Assembly: GCA_963665185.2 (NCBI GenBank) | Contig: CAXXPO010000019.1 | Location: 62,001 to 126,000, forward strand | Length of the DNA: 64,000 nt | Direction: 5' to 3' | Source of the DNA: G963665185 sp963665185 | GTDB taxonomy: Bacteria > Desulfobacterota > Desulfovibrionia > Desulfovibrionales > Desulfovibrionaceae | Shown here: one piece after another, positions 9,402 through 17,854 of the stretch | Position numbering within the stretch: the stretch's first letter is position 1 | Layout of the letters: each line of letters starts with the position of its first letter | Notes under the pieces: generated by a model | Told to the model about the DNA's origin: nothing | Database searches by the model: none | What the model saw: only the letters and a program-made list of their open reading frames with translations | Made by a program: the position numbers and the translations under genes

Positions 9402-9742
9402 TGGTTGTCCCCATTGCCGGAATGTGCCACCTCGGCCGAGGCCTTGAAGGCAAAATACCGTTTGAGGAACCCTTTGACCTTGCCCATCCAAATGTCGTCC
9501 CCGTGCATGCGGAAAAGATGATCCATACGTTTTATCCGTTCAGCCGCTCCGGCCGAGGCATTGCCCATGTCCACGGGATTGCCCTTGACCACGATGCGGT
9601 CGATCTTCATGTTTTCCAGGCGATATATGAGGGAGTCGGTAAGTTCCGTGCCTTCGGCCATGATAACCACGCCGTTCTCACGGACCACGGGTTTTCCCAG
9701 GATCATCCCCGGCTTGACCAGGTTCAGTGGTATTTTTTGCAT
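9398..9742 (-). CDS. Small conserved protein of the HDOD/GGDEF operon
   Basis: A 114-residue protein without a firm family assignment. The first ~55 residues (IPLNLVKPGMILGKPV, ..AEGTELTDSLIYRLENMKIDRIVVKG) read like the small beta-rich module often found at the N-terminus of HD-GYP phosphodiesterases, where the motif L.PGM.L...V..G..L is typical. Here it stands alone, followed by a basic, Ala/Gly-rich tail with WMGKVKGFLKRYFAF. It overlaps the HDOD gene by ATGA. A stand-alone HD-GYP N-terminal-like module next to an HDOD protein could be the split partner of that protein. There is no signal peptide or membrane segment. Confidence 0.7.
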   Translation of the reverse strand: MQKIPLNLVKPGMILGKPVVRENGVVIMAEGTELTDSLIYRLENMKIDRIVVKGNPVDMGNASAGAAERIKRMDHLFRMHGDDIWMGKVKGFLKRYFAFKASAEVAHSGNGDNQ

Positions 9743-9814
9743 GAACTTTTATCTCTGAAAATATTGAATGCACACAACAGGTGTATCTTCTCTTCCAGGA
9801 ACATCCCTTTCTCT

Positions 9815-10945
9815 TCAAACCAAGCTGTAATACATGCCGGGCCATTGGCGGACAAGCCCCCTGATCTCCAGGTCCACCAAAATCCGGCTGACATCTCCGC
9901 TGCTCAGACTTGCAAGACGGCCAATCTGATCGATATGCAACCGTTCTCCATCAGCCAAAGCATCGGCAACCCGTTTCCCGTTTTTTCCCAAATTTTCAAC
10001 AGTTGCGACATGGTCGTTTTGGCTGCCCATCCGCTTCTTTACAGGAAACATGTCCGGCCCCAAAAGATAGCGTAATTCCTGAAGGATGTCGTCGGCACAG
10101 GAGACTAGACACCCACCCTGACGTATCAAGGCATGGCATCCTGTAAACGTGGGCTTGCCTACCGGACCGGGCAGAGCGAAAACCTCGCGCCCCTGTTCCA
10201 GGGCATGGCTGGCCGTGATAAGGCTGCCGCTCTTGCCTGCGGCTTCCGCCACCAGAACGCCCAAGGAAATGCCACTGATAATACGGTTGCGTACGGGAAA
10301 ATGACAGGCATCCGGGCCCGTTCCATAGCCGTATTCGCTGATCAGCAACCCCTTTGCCTCCAAGGCCTCCCACACATCGCGATTCGTTCTCGGGTAAACA
10401 ACATCCAATCCCGTTCCAAGCACCCCCACAGACGCTCCCGGACCTGTCAGTCCGGCAATATGGGCCTGACGGTCGATGCCGCTGGCCATGCCCGAAACCA
10501 CGGTGACACCATAACGGGACAATTCCTGGCTTATCCTCAAGGCGGCATCCAAGCCATATGAAGAACACTTGCGCGCCCCTACAACCCCCACACTTGGATT
10601 ACGCAGCAGACACACATCCCCCTTATAATACAGGTATAAGGGGGGATCAGGAATTTCCCGCAAAAGCGCTGGAAAACGATCATCAGTGATAAGAAGAAAC
10701 TGGGCGGAATTTCGTTTTGCCGCCTCGTATTCCTTGTTCGCCTCCTCCTTCCATGACCGGGCGGCAAAAGCATCCATCTGGCGCTGGTTGGCCAACCCCA
10801 AAACCTGCCAGGAACGGCAATGGACGGCAGCTTCCACCAATGAGCCGAAATACTCGACAAGTCCGCGCCACGTCCTGGGACCCAGCCATTTGCAATGGCG
10901 AAGAGCCAGAGCCGCCCGATACTCGTCATGCAGATCAATGCTCAT
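9815..10945 (-). CDS. dprA: DNA processing protein DprA
   Basis: A 376-residue DprA/Smf protein. An N-terminal helix-hairpin/SAM-like region (about 1-75) is followed by the Rossmann-like DNA-binding fold with GVVGARKCSSYG, VSGMASGIDRQAH, GTGLDVVYPR and EYGYGTGPDACHFPVRNRIISG, then the C-terminal winged helix (about 300-376, LHIDQIGRLASLSSGDVSRILVDLEIRGLV). DprA receives incoming single-stranded DNA and loads RecA during transformation. No com uptake genes are in the window, so natural competence cannot be inferred. It is the first gene of the cluster dprA, small protein, HDOD, GGDEF, xerC; the 72-base gap to the next gene could hold an internal promoter. Confidence 0.94.
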   Translation of the reverse strand: MSIDLHDEYRAALALRHCKWLGPRTWRGLVEYFGSLVEAAVHCRSWQVLGLANQRQMDAFAARSWKEEANKEYEAAKRNSAQFLLITDDRFPALLREIPDPPLYLYYKGDVCLLRNPSVGVVGARKCSSYGLDAALRISQELSRYGVTVVSGMASGIDRQAHIAGLTGPGASVGVLGTGLDVVYPRTNRDVWEALEAKGLLISEYGYGTGPDACHFPVRNRIISGISLGVLVAEAAGKSGSLITASHALEQGREVFALPGPVGKPTFTGCHALIRQGGCLVSCADDILQELRYLLGPDMFPVKKRMGSQNDHVATVENLGKNGKRVADALADGERLHIDQIGRLASLSSGDVSRILVDLEIRGLVRQWPGMYYSLV

Positions 10946-11020
10946 ATGTGTCCAATACAGATTGTGACCGCGCCTTACGGCTGAACGCTTTGTCCGTGTG
11001 TATTCTTCACCAATGCTCTA

Positions 11021-11812
11021 TCAATCCATATTTTTAAGACGTTGTCTCGCAAGTTTGGCCGGTTCGGAATCCGGGTATTCGTCGATAAGTGCCTGAAGAT
11101 AAAAACGGGCATTGGCGGCATCTCCCAGTTTGTCGTAGCTAAACCCTATTTTAAGCAATGCCGCGGCAGCCTTGTGGTGTTTGGGATAATTCTGCGTGAC
11201 TTCCTTGAAAGTCAGAATAGCCTGGGCAAAACGCTTTTCCCCATAATAACTCTCGCCTATCCAGTACAATGCATTGGGAGCCAGGGGGGCAGTTTTGTTC
11301 TGGGCCAGGAATTCATTAAGCACTTCGCGGCCATCCTCATATTTTTCCGCACGAACCAAGGACATTCCTCGATTGTACATCGCGTCCGATGTCACCCCCA
11401 CGGGAACAGGGGAGTCTTTTATCGGAGGTGAAGCTGGAGGCGCAGCTCCGGTAAAAGGGGAATCCCCTCCAGAGCCTGCATCATGTGCCGCATCAACCTG
11501 TCCCTGAGGGGAAATTGTCTCCGGCGAGTGCACAGGGATCATCTTATTCATGGACATCTCATTGAGTTTGGTCTGCATTTCCATATGCATGGCCGTCAGC
11601 AACTCTTCCAGATGATCCACCCGGGCTGTCAATTCCTGGGCATATTTTTTCAACCGATCCTCACTCGCCCGCTGTTTCTCCTTGAAATTAAGAAAATTCT
11701 CTTCAAGACTTTGCAGTCTCCAAGCATCACTGCCTTCCGGCTGGGGCTGTTTGGAGACGCATCCAACAGGCAGGAACAAGGCCAAAAGAAGCAAAGGAAA
11801 AACTTTATTCAT
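11021..11812 (-). CDS. cpoB: Tol-Pal system protein YbgF/CpoB, lipoprotein form
   Basis: A 263-residue precursor. The start at 11812 gives a canonical lipoprotein signal (MNKVFPLLLLALFLPVGC) with GGGAG seven bases upstream; nine in-frame residues further upstream lack this support. After the lipobox comes a coiled coil (LQSLEENFLNFKEKQRASEDRL... to about residue 95), a Pro/Gly/Ser-rich linker, then about 120 residues of tetratricopeptide repeats (SDAMYNRGMSLVRAEKYEDG, ALYWIGESYYGEKRFAQA, ALLKIGFSYDKLGDAANA). This coiled-coil plus TPR layout is that of YbgF/CpoB, which coordinates Tol-Pal with peptidoglycan synthesis at division. The usual protein is periplasmic; a lipobox points to membrane anchoring here. 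No tol or pal genes adjoin it. Confidence 0.85.
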   Translation of the reverse strand: MNKVFPLLLLALFLPVGCVSKQPQPEGSDAWRLQSLEENFLNFKEKQRASEDRLKKYAQELTARVDHLEELLTAMHMEMQTKLNEMSMNKMIPVHSPETISPQGQVDAAHDAGSGGDSPFTGAAPPASPPIKDSPVPVGVTSDAMYNRGMSLVRAEKYEDGREVLNEFLAQNKTAPLAPNALYWIGESYYGEKRFAQAILTFKEVTQNYPKHHKAAAALLKIGFSYDKLGDAANARFYLQALIDEYPDSEPAKLARQRLKNMD

Positions 11813-12170
11813 GCATAAACTCCCACAGGTGAAATACATCGTGAAGCATTACGCTCTATAGGACATAGGCGTTATCGATTCGCAAGGCAAGCCATGCGGA
11901 CATAACTTGCCATAGCGAACCATTTAGGGCAAAAATACCGGGCCGTACGCTTGGGGCGATTTCATGCCTCTCAAGAAAAGACGAGATGGATGTCACGCAA
12001 AATACGGTCATCCCAGTGATCTTTTTCTCTTCACAGCAAGTTTTCCCAGTAGTCTGGTTTCACTTCTTGAAAGCCTAGTCGTTGACATTCAAGGCTTTGA
12101 TACAAAGATTCCCGACAGGGATTGCCCCGTTCTGGCAATGTACGGAAATCGTTTGGGAGGATGCGGATAC
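11813..12170. other. Divergent intergenic region between cpoB and the membrane protein
   Basis: About 360 bases between two divergent starts, so promoters for both genes should lie here. An open frame continues upstream of 12171 to 11964, but its sequence lacks membrane character and a clear ribosome-binding site, so it is treated as non-coding. No hairpin, repeat or RNA gene was recognised. Confidence 0.4.
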
Positions 12171-13121
12171 ATGGCTTTTTCTTCAGGAGATATACTGTTG
12201 GCGGCCAACATGGCCCCACTCGCTTTCAACGCCTTCCTGGCAATGGCGGCACTTGGCGCTCCGTCAGTTGCCGCACTTTGTGAAATTCTGGCGACGGCCA
12301 GCGGAAAGGTTTTTTATAAAAAAGCGGCCCAACAACTCGGCATTCTTGGACTCGGCTGCACTGCGTATACTCTGTTTGTGGCTGCTGGGACGCTTCTCCT
12401 CATTTATCTGAAAATTCCCGGCCTGCTCCCCTTTGAAGCTCCGGAACAACTGCCCTTGCTTTGGCTGTTTGCTCCTATGGCGATTTGGGTCCTGGCAAGT
12501 ACGGCGCATACGGCAACCTGGAAAAAAATGAAAAAAAAACAGGCCCTCCACATGGTATTGGGGGGGCTCGCCGCAATCTCCGGGCTGTTGACCATCTACG
12601 CTTCAATCGCCATCAAGTACGCCTACATCCTGCCTGTTCCCGGCGAACGCCCCCTGCCGGAAACGGCAGGGGCTCTTTTCATTCCTGGAAATGCCCCCAT
12701 ATTCTGGGCTTTGCTCGTGTCCATGCTACTCCTCGCGCCTTTGGCGATCTGCGCATTGGGACTTGGCTTCATCCTGTACCGCCGAAAAAAAGACGATTGG
12801 GGCCGGGATTACTATATTTTTGCCATACGCTTCGTATCCGGCCTTGCAGCCTGTCTGGGAATATTGTTCCTCGGATCGCAGGCATGGCTGGCGTCTAATA
12901 TCCAAATGGTTTTTGGACAGCTTGTAGCCATGCAGAACATTGTGCCCGCTTGGTATGTCGGTATGGGAACCGGACTTGGAAGTGTTGCCCTCTGGAGTAT
13001 CGTCAACCGCAACACAATGCCGATGCGCCTGTCCAGCCTGTTGATACTGTCCTGCCTCTTTATCTGGACAATGCTGACCTGCCTTGGATTTTCAGGATTG
13101 AAGCTTTTTTTTCTGTATTAA
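12171..13121 (+). CDS. Uncharacterised multipass membrane protein
   Basis: About 316 residues with some eight predicted membrane helices, among them LLAANMAPLAFNAFLAMAAL, YTLFVAAGTLLLIYL, LWLFAPMAIWVLASTAH, MVLGGLAAISGLLTIYASIA, FWALLVSMLLLAPLAICALG, FVSGLAACLGILFLGSQAWL and LSSLLILSCLFIWTMLT. Short charged loops (WKKMKKKQ, YRRKKDDWGRDYY) mark the cytoplasmic side. I do not recognise the family; no transporter or enzyme signature is evident, and the single histidines are too few to argue for a haem protein. The start at 12171 follows GGGAGG (12155-12160); longer versions reach back to 11964. No operon partner is visible, and the next DNA downstream is a transposase remnant. Confidence 0.65.
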   Translation: MAFSSGDILLAANMAPLAFNAFLAMAALGAPSVAALCEILATASGKVFYKKAAQQLGILGLGCTAYTLFVAAGTLLLIYLKIPGLLPFEAPEQLPLLWLFAPMAIWVLASTAHTATWKKMKKKQALHMVLGGLAAISGLLTIYASIAIKYAYILPVPGERPLPETAGALFIPGNAPIFWALLVSMLLLAPLAICALGLGFILYRRKKDDWGRDYYIFAIRFVSGLAACLGILFLGSQAWLASNIQMVFGQLVAMQNIVPAWYVGMGTGLGSVALWSIVNRNTMPMRLSSLLILSCLFIWTMLTCLGFSGLKLFFLY

Positions 13122-13134
13122 AAGTCATTACCGA

Positions 13135-13430
13135 ATAAGGCGTCGAAAAACAACAACTCTACTATTTCGCCGACCGCACGAGCTGCTCAAAAATGCTGTC
13201 CAACCAGCTTCGGCAGCTGCTCCCGGCCTGGTCTGCACCCTTTTTCACACCATCCGCCGCATCAGGCCGCGCGGCACGGACATGACCTGAGTCCGCTGCG
13301 ATACGACCCGACTGAGGTCGTTGAAAATCAGCGAGCGGTCATGTGCAATGCCCGTCGTGCCCGACTGCGTCTCTCGGGTTCCTGTCCATATTAAGGACTT
13401 TTTCCGGCATGTGGCAGACCGACTCGGTCC
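13135..13430 (+). pseudogene. IS1380-family transposase remnant (C-terminal end)
   Basis: No frame is open throughout, but joining frames restores the C-terminal signature of IS1380-type transposases: EKQQLYYFADRTSCSKMLSNQLRQLLPAWS (frame from about 13145), then after a shift LFHTIRRIRPRGTDM and CDTTRLRSLKI (about 13235-13330), then after another shift CNARRARLRLSGSCPY ending at TAA near 13393. The N-terminal three quarters of the gene is absent and no terminal inverted repeats are seen. It is a decayed fragment starting right after the membrane-protein gene. A second, differently broken piece of the same family lies at 61310-61890; the shared FADRTSCSK-NQLR part is clearly alike between the two. 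Confidence 0.78.
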
Positions 13431-13582
13431 GGGATAGCCCGAGTCCATCCCGAAACACGGAATGTCCAAGAAGTAGTGCGCCCTAACTCCGGGAAAAAAG
13501 AGATTGCACCTGATAAAACCGGGGGCGCCCACGGTGAACCGTCAGCCAGACGACAGTCCGGTTCACTGGCCTTCCGAAGCGC

Positions 13583-13614
13583 AAAAAAGCCCCCGAAATG
13601 GCAGGCTCAGGGGC
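13583..13614 (-). terminator. Rho-independent terminator after the 83-residue gene
   Basis: On the minus strand a GCCCC...GGGGC stem (13589-13614) is followed by six T (complement of 13583-13588). It lies 16 bases past the stop of the 13630-13881 gene. Confidence 0.65.
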
Positions 13615-13629
13615 GTTCGTGCAATAGGG

Positions 13630-13881
13630 CTAGACATTGCCAAGGTTGGTGCTGACCGCTTGCAACAACTCACCCCTCGTGTTGTAAACCGGCGAGTTCT
13701 GTGCCACCACCAGCTTGGAAGCCAAACTCGGATCCTGAAAGACCTTGCGAGAAAGGCGCGCCTTGTGAATGGCCTTCATTTCATCAGCAGCGGATTGGTT
13801 GCGCTCACGCCTGGAATTCACGGCTGCCTCGACCTTGTTGCCAAGCTTCATGAATGTAGAGTTCAAAGTGGTTCCGTCCAT
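13630..13881 (-). CDS. Small hypothetical protein, 83 residues
   Basis: An unrecognised soluble protein of 83 residues with basic, helical character (KLGNKVEAAVNSRRERNQSAADEMKAIHKARLSRKVFQ). It has no cysteine, signal peptide or membrane segment. It is supported as real by a strong AGGAGG ribosome-binding site seven bases before its ATG and by a terminator just after its stop. Its leader holds two small G/C hairpins (around 13893-13925). It sits between the IS1380 remnant and an A+T-rich spacer. Function unknown. Confidence 0.6.
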   Translation of the reverse strand: MDGTTLNSTFMKLGNKVEAAVNSRRERNQSAADEMKAIHKARLSRKVFQDPSLASKLVVAQNSPVYNTRGELLQAVSTNLGNV

Positions 13882-14315
13882 GATATCCTCCTGGGGGTTT
13901 CCCCTGGCCCATCCTTGGGCTTTTTTTCTGACCTCCTACAATTATCTTATCGGCATTCCGCAACAGTGCTTTAGGGATAATCCCCCCAAAAAGGATGATG
14001 TAATGCAAATTTCCGCACGGAATGGCTATTGAACCATGGGCATAACATTACACAAGCTGCTGTGCCACACACAACACAATAAAAAACAATATAGACGCAA
14101 CAGACCATGTACAGAAAAACAGCCGTTTCATAAAAACAATACCACCTGCTCAAATCAAATTTTACACAAATCCTTCAACCCCAACGTGGCTGGAGCGATT
14201 TTTCCAATCCTGCCTCGTGAATCCCCAAATAATCATTCAGAATTGTTTAAACATTTCTTACCATCTTTCTAATTTCCCCCGAATGGAGTAATGATTTGGA
14301 AACCGAGGAGGATGT
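13882..14315. other. A+T-rich intergenic region upstream of the alcohol dehydrogenase
   Basis: About 430 bases, notably richer in A/T than the neighbours between 14030 and 14290. It should hold the promoter of the dehydrogenase-kinase pair and the leader of the 83-residue gene. GCCCA-N3-TGGGC followed by seven T (13909-13927) could also act as a plus-strand terminator. I see no clear sigma-54 site and no RNA gene. Confidence 0.4.
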
Positions 14316-15485
14316 ATGGTTGACCCCTCACTGCTTGAAATTCGAAAGACTGTCATCCCCGAGTTGGTTTTTGGAGTTGGGGCAAGAAACCTGGCAGGGC
14401 AACATGCCATAAATCTGGCATTGAAAAATCCCCTTGTCGTAACAGATGACGGAATGCTTCAAACTCCTTGGACGGTGGAGCTTCTAAACAATCTGAAGGC
14501 CACGGGACTCACCCCAACCCTTTTCAGCAAAGTATCACCCAATCCCCGCGATTACGAAGTCATGGACGGAGTGGGAGTATACCTAAGCGAAGGGTGTGAT
14601 TCGATAATCGCGATTGGCGGGGGAAGCTCCATGGATTGCGCAAAGGGAATCGGCATCATCGTTTCCAACGGCAATCAGATAAACGACTATGAAGGAGTTG
14701 ACCAAGTCGACTTCCCATGCCCACCGCTTATCTGCATCCCCACAACAGCCGGCTCTTCTGCTGAGGTTTCCCAGTTTGCAATCATCAGCGACACGACTCG
14801 TAAAGTAAAAATCGCAATTGTGTCCAAAACCATGGTCCCGGATGTCGCGCTTATCGATCCAGAAACCACCACGACAATGAGCAGGAGCCTTACCGCCTAT
14901 ACAGGACTTGATGCGTTGACGCATGCAATCGAAGCTTATAGCTCAAACGCGCATTCTCCCGTAACGGACTTGCATGCCCTAGAGGCTGTGAGACTGATCA
15001 GCCAGTGGTTGGTGAAAGCGATAGACCATCCCGAAGATCTGATAGCCCGCAGCAGCGTAATGCTGGGCAGCATGTATGCAGGGTTCGCCTTCTCAAACGC
15101 AATCCTGGGAGCAGTTCACGCGATGGCTCACAGCCTGGGTGGACTCATGGACCTTCCCCATGGTCTATGCAATGCTATCCTTCTTGACCATGTTGTCGCG
15201 TATAACTACGATTCCAACCCGGAAAGATTTTCAAAGCTGGCTGTTGCACTTGGAGCCGAATTGAATGAAAATACTTCTTCTGACGAGGTCAAAGACATAC
15301 TCATTCAAAAGCTTATCGATATAAAGCATAAGGCAGGAGTAACAATCACACTTCGCGATGTTGGTGTAAAGGAAGAACATCTGGAGAAACTGGCATATCA
15401 TGCATTGGAAGACGCATGCATGATAACCAACCCCAAAAATGTTGAAATTGAAGACATCGTAAAGCTCTATCAGCAGGCTCTTTAG
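14316..15485 (+). CDS. Iron-containing alcohol dehydrogenase
   Basis: A 389-residue group III (iron-dependent) alcohol dehydrogenase. Family features are the NAD(P)-binding GGGSSMDCAKG (about residue 103), PTTAGSSAEVS, the TGLDALTHAIEAY segment and the metal-binding histidines around HAMAHSLGG and LPHGLCNA (about 266-285). It interconverts an alcohol and aldehyde with NAD(P)H in the cytoplasm; in sulfate reducers such enzymes commonly support growth on ethanol and other short alcohols. Substrate cannot be told from sequence. GAGGAG lies five bases before the ATG. The next gene, a hybrid kinase, begins one base after the stop, an unusually tight link between an enzyme and a sensor. Lower G+C than the flanking housekeeping genes. 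Confidence 0.9.
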   Translation: MVDPSLLEIRKTVIPELVFGVGARNLAGQHAINLALKNPLVVTDDGMLQTPWTVELLNNLKATGLTPTLFSKVSPNPRDYEVMDGVGVYLSEGCDSIIAIGGGSSMDCAKGIGIIVSNGNQINDYEGVDQVDFPCPPLICIPTTAGSSAEVSQFAIISDTTRKVKIAIVSKTMVPDVALIDPETTTTMSRSLTAYTGLDALTHAIEAYSSNAHSPVTDLHALEAVRLISQWLVKAIDHPEDLIARSSVMLGSMYAGFAFSNAILGAVHAMAHSLGGLMDLPHGLCNAILLDHVVAYNYDSNPERFSKLAVALGAELNENTSSDEVKDILIQKLIDIKHKAGVTITLRDVGVKEEHLEKLAYHALEDACMITNPKNVEIEDIVKLYQQAL

Positions 15486-15486
15486 C

Positions 15487-17655
15487 ATGCCCAAATATTC
15501 TGATACAGCCAGACAACGTTTAATTGGACTCGGTGAAAAGTCCATGGGGAAAAGCTATTATCCAGAATTGCGAAAAAGACTGGAAGAACTCGAAGTTATC
15601 AACAAACGTCTAACAGCTATTGTCGATTCAACAAAAATTTTTGCTCAATATGACCGCCTCAATGAAATCGCTGTTCCGCTCCTCAAAGAATTCGCAAAAA
15701 ATATGGCAGCTTCAGGAGGTTCATTATATTTAGTAGATAATAATGAACTGAACCTTGCGGCTACATTAAGTTCACACCCATCAAAGACAAAACTGGAACT
15801 ACCGCTTCCTCAAGGCAATCCTATCGGGACGGCACTCGCACAAAAAAAGCCAATTCGCATAACTGAAATCAGCCAGGATCCCAACTGTCAAAATGGGGTG
15901 GGCGGCCCCAACAACGGTTCTCTTCTCATTCTGCCGCTTTTAGACACACATGAAGATATACTTGGAGTTGTCGCACTTCATAACGAAAATTCTCCACCAT
16001 TTTCAAAAGTCGATGCCGAAATCGGACATATTTTTGCATCATATATCTGTGCGGCATTGCGTTCAGTCAAAACCCTTGAAAAACTATCACGTAGTGAAGA
16101 AAAATACCGCGATTTATACGAAAATGCCCCGGTAGGGGCTTTTCTGACAACCCCTGAAGGAAAATACGTCAGTGCGAACCCCGAACTTGCCAAACTTTAT
16201 GGCTACGATTCTCCTCAGAATTTCATAGAGACTGTTAGAGATGTCGGCGAAGAGCTTTACGCCATCCCAACCGACAGACTCCGTGCATTGGACATTGTCA
16301 GACGAGAAGGCGAATGTTTAAATTTTGAAAGTCTCCGAAGACACCGGGACGGTCGTTTATTTTGGACATCAATGAACATGCGGGCAAAGTATGACGAAAA
16401 AGGGGAAATCAGGCTACTGCAAGGCTTTACAAAAGACATAGACGACCAGAAAAAGCATGAACAGGAACTGGTAGCGGCGAAAGAAAAAGCAGAGGCTGCA
16501 AATGCTGCCAAGTCTGAATTTTTAGCCAATATGAGCCATGAAATAAGAACGCCCCTCAATGGCATCATCGGCATGTTGCAACTTCTTAAGATGTCGCAAA
16601 TGGACAAGGAACAGGCAGATTACGCAGAGAAAGCCTTATTGTCCGGGAAAAGACTGACTTCACTCCTTTCGGACATTCTCGACCTGTCAGCAGTGGAGTC
16701 CGGCAAATTGAAACTTAACAATGCCCCGGTGAGTCTCATCGAACTCATCGATTCCGTTAAAAATTTGTTCGCCATCACGGCGCAACAAAAAGGCATTTCC
16801 CTGACAATCGACGTGGACTTGGACACCCCGAAAACAATTGAAGGGGATGATTTAAGATTCAGGCAAATCTTGTTCAATCTTGTTGGCAATGCCATCAAAT
16901 TTACCCATCAGGGTGAAGTAAGGCTATCAATCTCAATGGTCAATCACCGCCTGTTAATTATCGTCAAGGATACAGGCATAGGAATACCCGATGACAAGAT
17001 AGATTATGTTTTCGAAGCGTTTGGCCAAGCCGATCAAGGCTATACCCGTGAAAACCAAGGAGCAGGACTGGGACTTCCTATAGTCAAGAGACTCGTGACC
17101 CTGCTCAAAGGATCATTGTGCCTTGAAAATAGTATTGAAAAAGGCAGCATTTTTTATGTCTCGATTCCAGTGAAAAGGCTGGACACCCAGCCTTCTCATC
17201 TTCCCATTCCCCAGGGGAAAGCCTCCCCCTCTGTTCCAGAAAAAAACGCTCCTCTGAAGCGGGTACTTCTTGTTGAAGATGAAAGGGTCAATTCTTTGGC
17301 TTTATCCCGACTGATCGAAAAAATTGGAAACATAGAAGTCTTTACTGCGAGGAACGGAGAAGAAGCCCTGAAAACATTGCGAACTGTCCAAATTGATTTG
17401 ATTTTTATGGACATTCAAATGCCTGTTATGAATGGAATTGAGGCTACGAAAGCGATACGATCTGGAAAGGCTGGCGAGCATAATAAAAAAATCCCAGTCA
17501 TCGCCATAACGGCATATGCCATTGAGGAGAGCAAAACCAAATTCCTAAATACCGGCATCACGGATTACATCCCCAAACCCATCGAAACCAAACAATTGAT
17601 TACCATCCTTGATACATACTGTACAAAAAAGTCTTCCCAAGCCCCTTTGCTTTGA
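15487..17655 (+). CDS. Hybrid sensor histidine kinase (GAF-PAS-HisKA-HATPase-REC)
   Basis: A 722-residue soluble sensor without membrane segments. A short N-terminal coiled coil (YYPELRKRLEELEVINKRL) leads to a GAF-like domain (about 50-200), a PAS domain (about 203-325, with NAPVGAFLTTPEGKYVSANP), a linker helix, HisKA with phospho-acceptor H351 (MSHEIRTPLNG), HATPase_c (N-box VGNAIKFTH, G1 DTGIGIP, G2 GAGLGLPIVK) and a C-terminal receiver with D642 (FMDIQMPVMNG). The receiver ends the protein with no output domain, so a phosphotransfer partner or separate regulator outside the window is expected. It starts one base after the alcohol dehydrogenase stop, with no strong ribosome-binding site, so translational coupling is likely. 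Base composition is low in G+C (22 of 60 bases at 15601-15660). Confidence 0.9.
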   Translation: MPKYSDTARQRLIGLGEKSMGKSYYPELRKRLEELEVINKRLTAIVDSTKIFAQYDRLNEIAVPLLKEFAKNMAASGGSLYLVDNNELNLAATLSSHPSKTKLELPLPQGNPIGTALAQKKPIRITEISQDPNCQNGVGGPNNGSLLILPLLDTHEDILGVVALHNENSPPFSKVDAEIGHIFASYICAALRSVKTLEKLSRSEEKYRDLYENAPVGAFLTTPEGKYVSANPELAKLYGYDSPQNFIETVRDVGEELYAIPTDRLRALDIVRREGECLNFESLRRHRDGRLFWTSMNMRAKYDEKGEIRLLQGFTKDIDDQKKHEQELVAAKEKAEAANAAKSEFLANMSHEIRTPLNGIIGMLQLLKMSQMDKEQADYAEKALLSGKRLTSLLSDILDLSAVESGKLKLNNAPVSLIELIDSVKNLFAITAQQKGISLTIDVDLDTPKTIEGDDLRFRQILFNLVGNAIKFTHQGEVRLSISMVNHRLLIIVKDTGIGIPDDKIDYVFEAFGQADQGYTRENQGAGLGLPIVKRLVTLLKGSLCLENSIEKGSIFYVSIPVKRLDTQPSHLPIPQGKASPSVPEKNAPLKRVLLVEDERVNSLALSRLIEKIGNIEVFTARNGEEALKTLRTVQIDLIFMDIQMPVMNGIEATKAIRSGKAGEHNKKIPVIAITAYAIEESKTKFLNTGITDYIPKPIETKQLITILDTYCTKKSSQAPLL

Positions 17656-17854
17656 ACATCATTATCCGTATCAAGTGCGCACAAGCTGCATGGGGGTGGT
17701 AATCCCCCGGTAGGGCTACGCGGCCATTCTCAGCTTCTGCATCGGGGTAATCCGCCGATGCCCGCTGGCTCGATAAAATCGTAAACAATTACGAATGATG
17801 CGCTGTACCTGACGCAAGGCAGGCTGGCGAATCGCTCAGATCAGGTCAAAAAAA
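17656..17854. other. Intergenic debris between kinase and rsmA
   Basis: About 200 bases between convergent genes. On the minus strand the frame through 17720-17815 reads LRQVQRIIRNCLRFYRASGHRRITPMQKLRM before a stop, which looks protein-like (a basic helical tail) and may be the end of a degraded transposase or other lost gene; I cannot name the family. A GGGGG-N7-CCCCC hairpin lies near 17691-17709 but lacks a T tract. Confidence 0.35.

Noticed and set aside
11964..12170. N-terminal extension of the eight-helix membrane protein
   Set aside because: The 69 residues lack membrane or domain character, and GGGAGG points to the start at 12171.
14170..14240. Sigma-54 promoter upstream of the alcohol dehydrogenase
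   Set aside because: TGGCTGG is present near 14189 but the GC at the -12 element is missing at correct spacing.
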